Shown in pieces: positions 33,962-42,865 of a DNA stretch of 64,000 nt. A model generated the notes under the pieces. It had not been told where the DNA came from. It saw only the letters and a program-made list of their open reading frames with translations, and made no database searches. The stretch's first letter is position 1; each line of letters opens with the position of its first letter. The DNA comes from Paenibacillus woosongensis (lineage in GTDB: Bacteria; Bacillota; Bacilli; Paenibacillales; Paenibacillaceae). The DNA is taken from positions 411,551 through 475,550 of the forward strand of contig NZ_WNZW01000003.1 in assembly GCF_009725165.1 (NCBI RefSeq). Direction: 5' to 3'. A program made the position numbers and the translations under genes.

Positions 33962-34807
33962 TTAAAAATCAAAATTGTCCGGGTCTGGACCAACTCGATA
34001 GTTCTGATTCAGTTCATCAATGCGTTGCATATCTTCGTCCGTCAACTCAAAATCAAATACCGTTGCATTTTCAACAATTCGATGTTCTTTTGTAGATTTC
34101 GGAATGGTTACAACACCGTTTTGTAGGTCCCAACGTAAAATGACTTGCGCGATGGACTTACCATACTTATCTGCAATTTCCTTCAGAACCTGATGATCTA
34201 GCAATTGACCCTGCATTAATGGAGACCAGGCTTCCAGCTGAATCCCATGTTCCTGGCAAAAAGACTGCAGTTCTTTTTGGGTCAAACGCGGGTGGTACTC
34301 CACCTGGTTTACCATCGGCTTGATTTCTGCCTCTTTCATTAAATCTTCGAGATGATGAATTTGAAAATTGCTTACCCCGATAGCTTTTACTCGTCCTTCT
34401 TTGTAAAGAGTCTCTAATGCTCTCCATGCATCTTTATATTTACCTTCTACAGGCCAATGAATCAGGTATAAATCCAGATACTCTAATCCAAGTTTTTTTA
34501 AGCTCGTTTCATAAGCAGCTATTGCAGACTCATACCCTAAATCGGTATTCCAGACCTTTGAAGTTACAAATAGATCTTCTCTGGAAATGCCGGCCTCTTT
34601 CATCCCTTCGCGGATACCTTGTCCGACCCCTTCTTCATTTTCATAAATCGCTGCTGTATCTACACTGCGATAACCGTGTTTAATGGCTGTTTTTACAGCA
34701 TGGACTAATTCAGGACCTTCTTCTACTTTAAACACCCCGATACCAAACCAGGGCATTTTGACCCCATTATGCAACGTAGTCTTATCTTGTAAGTTTTTAG
34801 CAAACAT
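33962..34807 (-). CDS. aldo/keto reductase (YvgN/glyoxal reductase type)
   Basis: A 281-residue NADPH-dependent AKR with the full catalytic tetrad: Asp50 and Tyr55 (RSVDTAAIYENEEGVG), Lys84 (VTSKVW) and His117 (YLIHWPV). The cofactor-binding IPKSTKEHRIVEN is near residue 240. The sequence is close to B. subtilis YvgN/YtbE, which reduce methylglyoxal and related aldehydes. ATG 34807 is preceded by AGGAGGTC. It is first in an operon with the SDR at 33144. A dyad that may regulate both lies at 34974-35004. Confidence 0.93.
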   Translation of the reverse strand: MFAKNLQDKTTLHNGVKMPWFGIGVFKVEEGPELVHAVKTAIKHGYRSVDTAAIYENEEGVGQGIREGMKEAGISREDLFVTSKVWNTDLGYESAIAAYETSLKKLGLEYLDLYLIHWPVEGKYKDAWRALETLYKEGRVKAIGVSNFQIHHLEDLMKEAEIKPMVNQVEYHPRLTQKELQSFCQEHGIQLEAWSPLMQGQLLDHQVLKEIADKYGKSIAQVILRWDLQNGVVTIPKSTKEHRIVENATVFDFELTDEDMQRIDELNQNYRVGPDPDNFDF

Positions 34808-34973
34808 AAATTATTGACCTCCTGATGGTGATAAAATTGAAATTAGATGTTTTGGGCATCTCAGACGGGACAAGGACGCATTTGCGCTTACAGTAGTATT
34901 ACCACCATAAAAGCAATCATACCCTAGATGTCACCTGCAAATCATATTATGTGATACTTAAGGCGTTAAAGAA

Positions 34974-35004
34974 AAGTACGCACTTTTAAGTGATATAGAT
35001 ACTT
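34974..35004. promoter_or_regulatory. dyad upstream of the aldo/keto reductase operon
   Basis: Nested inverted repeat AAGTA-cg-CACTT-tt-AAGTG-N7-TACTT, about 170 bp upstream of the operon. Its TACTT/AAGTA half-sites recall sites of HxlR/YodB-type aldehyde- or quinone-sensing regulators. No such regulator is adjacent, so this is tentative. Confidence 0.35.
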
Positions 35005-35428
35005 CATAGTTCCATAGGCACTTTTTAGTTCCTGCACACTGGCCTCTGTATGGTAAGCCCGTAATAGTATAGGTAATGATAATAGTGATTGCTCTACGAA
35101 CACCATCAATACAAATTTTGAGTTAACACTTATATTCGAAAATTCATACAGAATCGTTGTTATTTTCTATATATGAGTAATTGTGCATGGTTATTCAGAT
35201 AGAAATCATAGCATCAAACGTTTGAAGGGGAATTGTAGATGATTTTTCGATTATATTATACGAAAGCTCGATTGAATTAACGTAGTATGGATGTAATTTT
35301 ATATCTGGCTCAGGAAAATCTACTTCTTCTACATACTCATTACTGCGGCCGCAGTTCGTTTATGACGATGACCTTCGAGGGAGAATTGCGCGGAAAATAG
35401 CAACGCGGACAAGGCCCCCTTAGTGTAC
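35005..35428. other. gene-free interval upstream of element copy C
   Basis: Low-GC sequence with stops in all frames; only a 13-codon frame at about 35240 is open. I see no RNA gene or conserved motif. It separates the aldo/keto reductase operon from the TioE-like regulator. Confidence 0.5.
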
Positions 35429-35611
35429 ACGGTTGCCATTACCGCTAATCCGCAGGTTTTTCAATTTCTGAGAATCTAACGGTTGTATATGTTGCTACTC
35501 TAACGTTTTAAACTATTTTGCGATCGATTCGGCTCACATAACGTGGATTACAACCGTTAGAACATCGAGGTAGCTAATTTCAACGGATTAACGGCCGTGG
35601 CAACCGTTAGA
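35429..35611. repeat. nested-palindrome intergenic element, copy C
   Basis: 183 bp bounded by ACGGTTGCCATTACCGCTAA and, inverted, ACGGTTGCCACGGCCGTTAA. Inside is a second inverted pair, TCTAACGGTTGTA (from ~35474) and TACAACCGTTAGA (to ~35561). It has the same plan as copies A and B but is diverged in the middle. Located in an intergenic region between convergent transcription units. Confidence 0.75.
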
Positions 35612-35786
35612 ATTTTGGAATAGCTTCGCCGGTTGTGAAAATATACCGGAGCTATTGCAAAAAAGCGCATTCTCCAGTGAAAGGGTGCAGTGTCACAGTA
35701 ATCTGGGTGCTGCGAACTTCGTGCCATTCACAACTTTAGCTTTACGGTAAGACTGTCCGAACGAGCCTCGGTAGTTTCCGCAATTC

Positions 35787-36494
35787 CTATTGTTTGAATT
35801 CTAATGTTTGAATTAAGCGGTAAAGAAAATAGAGTGCTCGCATCTGAAGCTTGATCGTTTGATGCAAGTGAGCACGGATACTTTCAGAAATTCTCATCGC
35901 ATGCTCGATATTCTCTAGTTCCAAGATAGCTATGGATTTTTTTAAGTTCACGGTTTCCTCAGAATAAACGGAGCTCTGGAGTACTTGAATCATCCTAATT
36001 TTAAAGAGATGTGCTTCATTATAAAGACGATATTTGTTATCAGGATCTCGCTCAGCAGTGAATAGGCCGCTTTTCTCCCAGTAACGGATTGCGGACTTAG
36101 GAGCCCCCGTCAATCTGGAAACCTCGTGGATGCTGAAGTGTCGGCTAAAGTCGTAGGTTTGACTGCCTTCAGAATACGATTTCAACTCCTGTACCAGTTG
36201 ATCTAGACTTGCTTTTTCCCGATGGAGCATAACCTCCTTATCCCTGACGATCCACAATGCGTCGTCCAAGTCATGTCGCCCAAGACAATGCATCACCTCG
36301 CTTGTTACTTCCATTCCGAATGCGGAAGCCATGGCTTGAATACATGCCAGATAAGCCTCATGCCGTTCCGTATACATACGGTACCCATTTGCGGATCGGA
36401 CCGCAGGAGGCATTAACCCCTTTGCTTCGTAGTTCCGTAAGGTACTGGCGCTTAAACCGTATTTTTCTGCCAGTTTTTTTGGTCCAAAGTCCAT
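35787..36494 (-). CDS. tandem-MerR regulator (TioE-like)
   Basis: A 235-residue protein with two MerR-type DNA-binding domains in one chain. The first is MDFGPKKLAEKYGLSASTLRNYEAKGLMPPAVRSANGYRMYT. The second is FSIHEVSRLTGAPKSAIRYWEKSGLFTAERDPDNKYRLYN, near residue 120. Each is followed by a helix. This double layout matches the TioE family. The C terminus lacks Cys ligands, so metals are unlikely inducers. ATG 36494 follows AAGGTGGG; the longer frame to 36539 has no ribosome site. It is divergent from the 36651-38718 operon (unknown protein, Vat, Vgb) and may regulate it. Confidence 0.8.
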   Translation of the reverse strand: MDFGPKKLAEKYGLSASTLRNYEAKGLMPPAVRSANGYRMYTERHEAYLACIQAMASAFGMEVTSEVMHCLGRHDLDDALWIVRDKEVMLHREKASLDQLVQELKSYSEGSQTYDFSRHFSIHEVSRLTGAPKSAIRYWEKSGLFTAERDPDNKYRLYNEAHLFKIRMIQVLQSSVYSEETVNLKKSIAILELENIEHAMRISESIRAHLHQTIKLQMRALYFLYRLIQTLEFKQ

Positions 36495-36525
36495 GCGAAC
36501 CCACCTTAGTAAGAAAATATGCGCC

Positions 36526-36548
36526 AACATTAAAATCATTGTAATGTT
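36526..36548. promoter_or_regulatory. inverted repeat in the TioE-like/Vat intergenic region
   Basis: AACATTA (36526-36532) and TAATGTT (36542-36548), 9 bp apart, in the divergent promoter region. It may be a binding site of the tandem-MerR protein; no further support. Confidence 0.35.
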
Positions 36549-36650
36549 ATTCTGGTTTTTTTATTGAATTCCTTCATAAATATTTTCTAAACCTTCCAAT
36601 TGGCTTACATGTCGTATGATGGAGATAATCCACATTAAGGAGGAGTAAGC

Positions 36651-37139
36651 ATGACACTAAAACCATTATTCCGTTACGACATGAACATTGAGGAGATTTG
36701 CGAGGCAGGTAATCAGTATATCCAATCGGTATGGAAGATATTATACGATTCGATGCTAGGTGAGCTAACGATCGCTTTTCATGAAATCGGGGATGCTGCC
36801 TATGGCCGCTATTTGGACCGGTTAATGATTGCACTATTTGAAAGCCTTGTAGACGCCGGGTTCGAAGCAAATGAGGCGCTCAAAGAGAATGATTTCGTGA
36901 TCGGGAGCTGTCTGCTATTTCGCAACTCACTTGAAAAATGGGGAACCGAGGATCGTAGATCCCGAATTTTTTGGAATGTGTTACGCAGTAAGAATAGTCA
37001 ACATCCCATAGGAACTTTATTGACGGAAATCCCTCATTCGCATCTGAAGTTCGACATTCCTATGGCACCTGTATTATATTCGCTGAAAGAGTACGAGAGG
37101 GAGCGCATCGCGCAAGGAATTCGGCGGATCAAGGAATAA
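36651..37139 (+). CDS. unknown helical protein preceding vat
   Basis: A 162-residue soluble, mainly helical protein: [72 protein letters not shown] and a basic end [13 protein letters not shown]. No motif recognised. ATG 36651 follows AAGGAGGAG. It is the first gene of a compact plus-strand unit with vat 27 bp behind it and vgb next, and it is divergent from the tandem-MerR regulator. The two downstream genes inactivate streptogramins A and B, so it may belong to the same response; that is inference from position. Confidence 0.7.
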   Translation: MTLKPLFRYDMNIEEICEAGNQYIQSVWKILYDSMLGELTIAFHEIGDAAYGRYLDRLMIALFESLVDAGFEANEALKENDFVIGSCLLFRNSLEKWGTEDRRSRIFWNVLRSKNSQHPIGTLLTEIPHSHLKFDIPMAPVLYSLKEYERERIAQGIRRIKE

Positions 37140-37165
37140 CAATAATCGTGAAGGAGTGCATGCTT

Positions 37166-37801
37166 ATGTTAGGTCCAAATCCTAATGAAAAGTATCCGAT
37201 ACCGGGGAATCGTAATTTACAGTTTATAAAGAACACCATTACCAAGCCTAACATTATAGTAGGGGACTATTCTTATTACGATGCATTGAACGGAGAACCG
37301 TTTGAAGATCAAGTACTGTACCATTATGAGATCATCGGGACAAAGCTGATCATCGGGAAGTTCTGCTCGATCGCCCCCGAAGTCCGATTTCTTATGGATG
37401 GCGGCAACCACAGGATGGATGGATCTACCTATCCGTTTAATATTTTCGGGCATGGATGGGAAAAACACACCCCTTCACTAAATCAATTGTCGATCAAAGG
37501 AGACACGGTTGTCGGTAACGATGTCTGGATCGGCAGGCGCGCCACGATTATGCCGGGGGTGCGAATTGGCGACGGATCTATTATTAGCGCGGAAGCTGTG
37601 GTCGTGAAGGATGTTGCACCCTATACCGTTGTCGGTGGGAATCCAGCTAGGGAAATAAAACAACGGTTTTCGCAAGAGGTCATTCAACAATTTTTGGAGA
37701 TAAAATGGTGGGACTTCGATATCGAGCTCATTCATCCGTATATTGACGCCATCGTAAGCGGAGATATAGACACGCTCAAAAAAATGAAGCAGCGTCCTTA
37801 A
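37166..37801 (+). CDS. vat: Vat-type streptogramin A O-acetyltransferase
   Basis: 211-residue left-handed beta-helix (LbH/hexapeptide) acetyltransferase. The N-terminal signature [20 protein letters not shown] and [26 protein letters not shown] are characteristic of Vat/xenobiotic acetyltransferases. The catalytic His sits in [18 protein letters not shown]. Hexapeptide rungs [37 protein letters not shown] follow, then WWDFDIELI. Vat acetylates the hydroxyl of group A streptogramins using acetyl-CoA. ATG 37166 lies 9 bp after AAGGAG; the frame from 37148 would begin upstream of that site. Co-transcribed with vgb 26 bp later. Confidence 0.92.
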   Translation: MLGPNPNEKYPIPGNRNLQFIKNTITKPNIIVGDYSYYDALNGEPFEDQVLYHYEIIGTKLIIGKFCSIAPEVRFLMDGGNHRMDGSTYPFNIFGHGWEKHTPSLNQLSIKGDTVVGNDVWIGRRATIMPGVRIGDGSIISAEAVVVKDVAPYTVVGGNPAREIKQRFSQEVIQQFLEIKWWDFDIELIHPYIDAIVSGDIDTLKKMKQRP

Positions 37802-37827
37802 ATGATTTCTTTTGGGAGGTAGTATGT

Positions 37828-38718
37828 ATGACGAGCATGATCCATGAATATTTAGTCAGAACGCAAGACTCAGGGCCTTACGGAATAACGAGAGGTAAAG
37901 ACGGAGCCATGTGGTTTACGGAACAACGGGGCAATCGAATCGGGCGAATAAGCAGCGCAGGCGAGATCATTTCGTTCTCCCTACCGACAGAAAATGCCGG
38001 CGTGATGTCGATTATTTCAGATCGAACCGGCGACTTGTGGTTTACGGAGTATCAAGCCAATAAGATCGGGAGGATGTCGTTAAGTGGATATTTTACAGAA
38101 TATGAACTTCCTTCCGCAAATTCAGCCCCTTTCGGCATCACGGAAGATAGGGAAGGTGCGATTTGGTTTACGGAAATGAATGGCGGAAGAATAGGGAGGT
38201 TAACCGCATCGGGAGAGATCACCGAATTCGAATTGCCCAGCTCAGATACATTTCCTTCATTTATTGTTCCCGGATCAGACGGAGCATTATGGTTTACACA
38301 GAATCAAGGGAATTCGATCGGTAGAATCACCACCGAAGGTGATGTCACAGAATTTCCCATTCCAACGCCGAACTCCGGACCTGTAGGCATTACGGGCGGT
38401 CCTGACGGGGCATTATGGTTTGTTCAAATTATGGGCAATAAAATCGGAAGAATGACAACTTCCGGCGAAGTAGAGGAGTTTATGATACCGACATCGAATG
38501 CCAGGCCCCATGCTATCATTTCCGGGGAAAATGAAGATCTCTGGTTTACGGAATGGGGCGGTAACAAGATCGGACGAATTACGGTTCAGGGAATGGTTAC
38601 AGAGTATCCAATCCCTACGAAACACGCAGAGCCCCACGGTTTAGCGATGGGTGAAAAGGGGGAAATTTGGTTTGCCGAAGAGTGTAATCGAATTGGACGG
38701 CTTATCATCTCCACCTGA
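37828..38718 (+). CDS. vgb: Vgb-type virginiamycin B lyase (streptogramin lyase)
   Basis: A 296-residue seven-bladed beta-propeller. Each blade carries the repeat (D/E)GAxWFTE...NxIGR(I/M), seen seven times from [16 protein letters not shown] to [14 protein letters not shown]. His residues in ARPHAIISG and AEPHGLAMG and the Glu of WFTEW/WFAEE match the metal and catalytic site of Vgb, which linearises type B streptogramins by lyase action at the ester bond. ATG 37828 follows GGGAGGTAG. With the adjacent Vat it gives a complete A + B detoxification pair. Confidence 0.93.
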   Translation: MTSMIHEYLVRTQDSGPYGITRGKDGAMWFTEQRGNRIGRISSAGEIISFSLPTENAGVMSIISDRTGDLWFTEYQANKIGRMSLSGYFTEYELPSANSAPFGITEDREGAIWFTEMNGGRIGRLTASGEITEFELPSSDTFPSFIVPGSDGALWFTQNQGNSIGRITTEGDVTEFPIPTPNSGPVGITGGPDGALWFVQIMGNKIGRMTTSGEVEEFMIPTSNARPHAIISGENEDLWFTEWGGNKIGRITVQGMVTEYPIPTKHAEPHGLAMGEKGEIWFAEECNRIGRLIIST

Positions 38719-38800
38719 AACTATAACTACATTAAAGTTTAAACCCGACTTTATTTTTACTATAATAAAAATAAACAAAACCATATAAGCGAGGGCGATC

Positions 38801-39151
38801 ATGACCAAACATCGGATTTATACAACAAGTGTCGCAAGCGTCTATCCCCATTATGTTACAAAGGCGGAGAAAAAAGGCCGTACGAAAACAGAAGTCGATG
38901 AAATCATCCGTTGGTTGACAGGGTATAGCCAGGAAGAGTTAGAAGCGCATCTGGAGAAAAAAACAGACTTTGAGACATTTTTTGCGGAAGCTACCCAAAT
39001 AAATCCTTCCCGTACTTTAATCAAAGGCGTGGTCTGCGGTGTTCGAGTGGAAGACATCGAAGAGCCTACGATGCAGGAAATTCGCTATTTGGATAAGCTG
39101 ATTGATGAGCTTGCAAAGGGAAAAGCAATGGAGAAGATTTTGCGAAAATAG
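38801..39151 (+). CDS. DUF2200-family protein
   Basis: 116 residues matching the DUF2200 pattern: [66 protein letters not shown] and [22 protein letters not shown]. Cytosolic, function unknown; widespread and strongly conserved in Gram-positive bacteria. The GTKAEVDEIIxWLTGY region is typical of the family. Preceded by GCGAGGGCG with ATG at 38801. Transcribed with or just after vgb. Confidence 0.88.
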   Translation: MTKHRIYTTSVASVYPHYVTKAEKKGRTKTEVDEIIRWLTGYSQEELEAHLEKKTDFETFFAEATQINPSRTLIKGVVCGVRVEDIEEPTMQEIRYLDKLIDELAKGKAMEKILRK

Positions 39152-39262
39152 CTATGTACTTGGTACCGAGTTGAAAGTATCATGTTTCCATGGCACAGAA
39201 TGTCCAAATTCATTACACACAAAAGCCTAAATGTCTAATGTAAATATTTAATAAAGCTAAAT

Positions 39263-39284
39263 GCCTGATTTATCAGGCTTTTTT
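39263..39284 (+). terminator. terminator after the DUF2200 gene
   Basis: GCCTGA-ttta-TCAGGC stem-loop followed by six T. The rest of 39285-39698 is A/T-rich with no gene that I can support. Confidence 0.8.
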
Positions 39285-39698
39285 ATTTAAGTGGCAAAAA
39301 ATTGTGCCATTAAAAAATGCACAAAAGTGACCACATGTAGGGTTTTGACACAAATGTGGCTACATTAGTGGAAAGCAAATGGAGAATTCTTTCTTTATTA
39401 CAACAGTTGTTTGCTATTCTTTTGTGGTTTATGCGCCACCAATCAATCTAACTTTAACCAAACGATCGCAAGAAGCCATCTCTTTTTCGAATAAGAACGA
39501 TCTACGATCATTTATAAGCAAGCATACTTCGCCTTTCATATGAATCCCAAAATTTATGAGTAGGAAATACAACATACCATCCTAATAGAATATTTTTTTT
39601 GTTCGACAACTTTCCCCTTACTTCGAGTCCTGCTTTCATATACTATAAAATCATCCAATTAAGTGTTATTTATAACCAAATATGGGAGATAATGGATA

Positions 39699-40652
39699 GT
39701 GATACGGAAAATCTTATGTTTTTTTATGGTTTTAACTCTCGTTATGAGTACAGCAACATCAGCTTTGTCTGCTAGCAAAGAAGATACTAAAGAATTGAGT
39801 ATTCAAAACTTGTTTGATCAAAGAGCCAAATTGCTTAATGAGAAAGAAGTTGATCTACAAAGAATCAATAGAATAGAAAGTCAACTTCAAACTCTTGGTG
39901 TAGAGTCACTATCATCGGGAGAGGTTAATGCAAAATTTAAAGCGACAGGTAAAATTACTCCACAAGTATCTGTACCAAACCAAACTAACGTAAGTTGGTT
40001 TACGTATCGGAGTGAAATAATTAAAAATGGGAAGACATATGAAGTGCAAAGATTAATAGCACAACCGAATACGCTAGACTCTAATTTAAAGAGTCGTGGT
40101 AGTGCCTCTGTAAGTTCTACATATAGATGGAAGGCTGCTTCGATTAATGTTATTAAAATGCTCGCTACTAGTAGTGTAGGCGAAATTCCAGGTGCCAGTA
40201 CAGTTCTCACCGTGTACGATGCAGTTACTGGATTTATCAGTGATATACAACCAACTACATGAATTGACGGAGCAAATGTCATATATTCTTGGTCACAAAC
40301 CACCACTGTTATATTCTTTTATGTAAAACTGAAAGGGGAAACAGACGATAAACAATACTTAAAATTTGTAACTAATAAATGTGATGTGGTGGCTGGCTGG
40401 CAATTCCCTACTTTCACATATACTAACTCTAGTGGTGGGCAGGTAGCTAAACCTTCTGTCGTCCAAGGAAGCCGCAACATCTCGGCTATAGCTCCTGGCT
40501 ATGATAATGCCAATAAAGCCGTTGATTATTATATCGCAGGAGGACCAATAATTACAGATTTCGTTAATCAAATCCCAGTAATCGGAATTGAAGATAAGAC
40601 CATTAAAAATATTGTCCCAGTGAGTCCTATGACGCCAGTATACATCTATTAA
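39699..40652 (+). pseudogene. secreted protein interrupted by one in-frame TGA
   Basis: GTG 39699 behind GGGAGA opens a frame with a signal peptide (IRKILCFFMVLTLVMSTATSALSA), a short coiled coil (LNEKEVDLQRINRIESQLQTLG) and a beta-rich body. A TGA at 40260-40262 stops it after 187 residues. The same frame then stays open for 129 codons to 40652 with clean protein-like sequence (ANVIYSWSQTTTVIFFYVKLKG, CDVVAGWQFPTFTYTNSSGG). Together they make a natural ~317-residue exported protein. A single substitution (such as CGA or TGG to TGA), a sequencing error or readthrough are the options. Function unknown. Confidence 0.75.
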
Positions 40653-40795
40653 TAGCATTAAACATATCGTGACGCGCACTATTTTTAGTACGCGTTACGA
40701 TATGAATAAATAAAGGTTTTTCAATAAACCCAAAAGAATATAGTTATATTACTAATTTTATATTTTAACAACATGGATAATAGGGGGGGCTACTT

Positions 40796-41305
40796 ATCAA
40801 TAAAAAAATATTAGCTTGTTCAGTAATATTACTATCTTTTTTATTAATAACAGGAATATTATTAGTATCATACAACTTTCCAAAAAAAATAAATATCGAA
40901 TATCCAGCAATCGAATATCATGATGAATCATCAGTGGCGAAATCTACAATCAAAATAAAAGGGATTTTATCTCGACCAATTTTTCGAAATGCCTCATTTA
41001 GCGGACAAATTATATTTGACAAGTATGAATTTACCAAAACCTATGATCTGATCGATATCGTTTTCTATAAACACATAAATCCTCACATGGGTGCAATGGT
41101 ATATACAACAGTTAAAAATGGCGAGCCTATATTGGAGTTATTTGGAACCGTCTACATTTCTGGCGATTTTGATAAAGTGGCTTTTTCGTTATCAGAAAAA
41201 CACGGGGTAGAGCCCAATACTAAAATATCTGCTCCTGCCGAAAACTATGACGACGCTTTGTCAATTAGTAAAATATTCACGGTTGACGACAATAAGAGCA
41301 ATTGA
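40796..41305 (+). CDS. membrane-anchored small protein with no canonical start codon
   Basis: From about 40796 the frame reads INKKILACSVILLSFLLITG followed by ILLVSYNFPKKINIEYPAIEYHDE, a perfect N-terminal anchor or signal peptide, and runs on in frame to 41305 (~169 residues). The first ATG/GTG/TTG in this frame is the GTG at 40934, inside the mature part. The strong AGGGGGGG site at 40782-40789 is spaced for ATC at 40796, not for 40934. Either a rare start (ATC or ATA 40808) is used, or a TTG/ATG start has been lost by mutation. The body (GILSRPIFRNASFSGQIIF, VFYKHINPHMGAMVYTTVK) has no recognised domain. Confidence 0.6.
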   Translation: MNKKILACSVILLSFLLITGILLVSYNFPKKINIEYPAIEYHDESSVAKSTIKIKGILSRPIFRNASFSGQIIFDKYEFTKTYDLIDIVFYKHINPHMGAMVYTTVKNGEPILELFGTVYISGDFDKVAFSLSEKHGVEPNTKISAPAENYDDALSISKIFTVDDNKSN

Positions 41306-41448
41306 ACATAATTGTAGTAAAAATATCCCCCACGAACCTCCCGTGTTGTGTGCAACTTTGGGTAGACTGAACACCAACTGGTGTTCCCAGGATGCCACGC
41401 GGATTATTAAAAACATAAAGACACAAAGTGGATACAATTTAATAAGCT

Positions 41449-41476
41449 AAAAAGCCTGATTTATTGGGCCTTTTTA
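41449..41476 (+). terminator. terminator after the 40796 gene
   Basis: GCCTGA / TTGGGC with G-U pairs inside AAAAAGCC / GGCCTTTTT; a diverged cousin of the hairpin at 39263. Confidence 0.6.
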
Positions 41477-41535
41477 TTATTTAACAATTGAAGGTGGATA
41501 GGACAACGATCAATTAAATTAGAATTAATGGATAC

Positions 41536-41584
41536 AAAATCAACCTCCCTTACGGTTTACAAAACGCATAGGAGGTTGATTTTT
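41536..41584. terminator. bidirectional terminator
   Basis: 13-bp stem AAAATCAACCTCC / GGAGGTTGATTTT with a 22-nt loop; it closes the minus-strand gene at 41606. Confidence 0.75.
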
Positions 41585-41605
41585 GTGGCATAAGGCAGTT
41601 GTTTA

Positions 41606-41884
41606 TTATTTATTCCTTACGACTTCTTGATACAATTCTTCAAGATGTTGCTGAACACTTCGAAGTTCATCTTTTCCTCTTAATGTAATATCGTACTGGG
41701 AGCCTTTGTTAATTAAATAACCTTCGCTCGTCAGATGATCCAGCTCTTGCTTAACTTGCTGCGGACTGAAATGATAGCCGTGGCTGTTGATTTCAGGTTG
41801 GATCTCCTCCGGTGTAATTGCATTTATATTTGCATGATACAACAGGTGAATTCGTGAAAATGGACTTTCGAAACCTGAATGCAT
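41606..41884 (-). CDS. small winged-helix protein
   Basis: 92 residues: FSRIHLLYHANINAITPEEIQPEINSHGYHFSPQQVKQELDHLTSEGYLINKGSQYDITLRGKDELRS. The helix-helix-recognition helix and the wing YLINKGSQYDIT match PadR/PhdYeFM-like winged helices, and the C-terminal helix LEELYQEVVR would dimerise. ATG 41884 is preceded by AAGGAGATC; an upstream TTG in frame overlaps that site. No effector domain. Possibly a DNA-binding regulator; target unknown. Confidence 0.7.
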   Translation of the reverse strand: MHSGFESPFSRIHLLYHANINAITPEEIQPEINSHGYHFSPQQVKQELDHLTSEGYLINKGSQYDITLRGKDELRSVQQHLEELYQEVVRNK

Positions 41885-42118
41885 GATGAAAGATCTCCTT
41901 TTCAAAAATGGTACTTAATCAGGGTTATTATTTGTGTTTGTGTCCCCACATTATACATTCCCCGATCAAGCCCACTCTATAATAGTTCTGCAACCAATCC
42001 ATGAGTGAATCTCTTGAAAAAGAAGAGGGTGGGGGTAGCACTGATCCTTCATTTCTTTATTGACAATTTAACTTAGAATCACAACTGCTCCTTTATATTT
42101 TGCAGAGGATTTTCAGTT

Positions 42119-42652
42119 TTATGTCAATTGCATGGTTGTAATGCAGGTGTCGTCACTTTCAAACGTTGAAAACTTGGATTCTACAGTTTTCTCATTCTGG
42201 GTAATTGAGATACGATATTCTTTATTTCTCGGCAGCCATAAATCAATAAATCCATGGGAATTGGACGTTAATTTGTCATCTCGGATAACGTTTCCTTCGC
42301 TATCTTCAATGTACACCTCAAACTCTTTATTTACCAATTCTCCTCGGCAACCAGTCAGGCTATGGGTTGCGCAAGGATGTGTTTGTTCAACGTATGGTGC
42401 AATAGAAACAAAGAACTCGTCTTCCGGCAAGGCATAGGTTAACTGAGTATTATCCTGGTTTGTAACTATTAATTGCATGGAATTGATTGAGGCAGATTGG
42501 TCCTCTATATTACCACTACTATAATCACTAACTAACTGTTTAATATCAACGTCACTTTTTATGAGCCCATTGTTATTTTCTGACTGTTGGCTTACACATC
42601 CACTTAATACAATAATTGTGACCATACTAATAAAGAACAAACGTTTTCTCAT
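42119..42652 (-). CDS. CueP-family metal-binding lipoprotein
   Basis: 177-residue lipoprotein with lipobox VLSGC (Cys19). The body matches the CueP family: LTYALPEDEFFVSIAPYVEQTHPCATHSLTGCRGEL, then GFIDLWLPRNKEYRI and the end FSTFESDDTCITTMQLT. The three conserved mature cysteines (HPC, TGC, DTC) are the copper ligands in Salmonella CueP, where the protein buffers periplasmic copper. Here it would act on the outer face of the membrane. Single minus-strand gene with ATG at 42652. No copper regulator or transporter is adjacent. Confidence 0.9.
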   Translation of the reverse strand: MRKRLFFISMVTIIVLSGCVSQQSENNNGLIKSDVDIKQLVSDYSSGNIEDQSASINSMQLIVTNQDNTQLTYALPEDEFFVSIAPYVEQTHPCATHSLTGCRGELVNKEFEVYIEDSEGNVIRDDKLTSNSHGFIDLWLPRNKEYRISITQNEKTVESKFSTFESDDTCITTMQLT

Positions 42653-42865
42653 TGAATTATTCGCCCCCTTTTCATATTATTCATAAATTGTATAAGTACC
42701 ATAAATTGTATATACACCATAAACAGCATTTAGTAAGTGATTTACTGCACTGACAAGCACCGAACTCAGCCAACATGCGGTTCCATTGCTGAAATGTGAT
42801 TCAAGGATTGAATTTGAAAATGCGATGTATTAGAAATTTGCTAGTCATGATTAAACTATCGGATA

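Noticed and set aside
40260..40262. TGA read as tryptophan throughout the genome
   Set aside because: Other genes in the window end with TGA where expected (e.g. 14571-14573, 26424-26426), so the code is standard.
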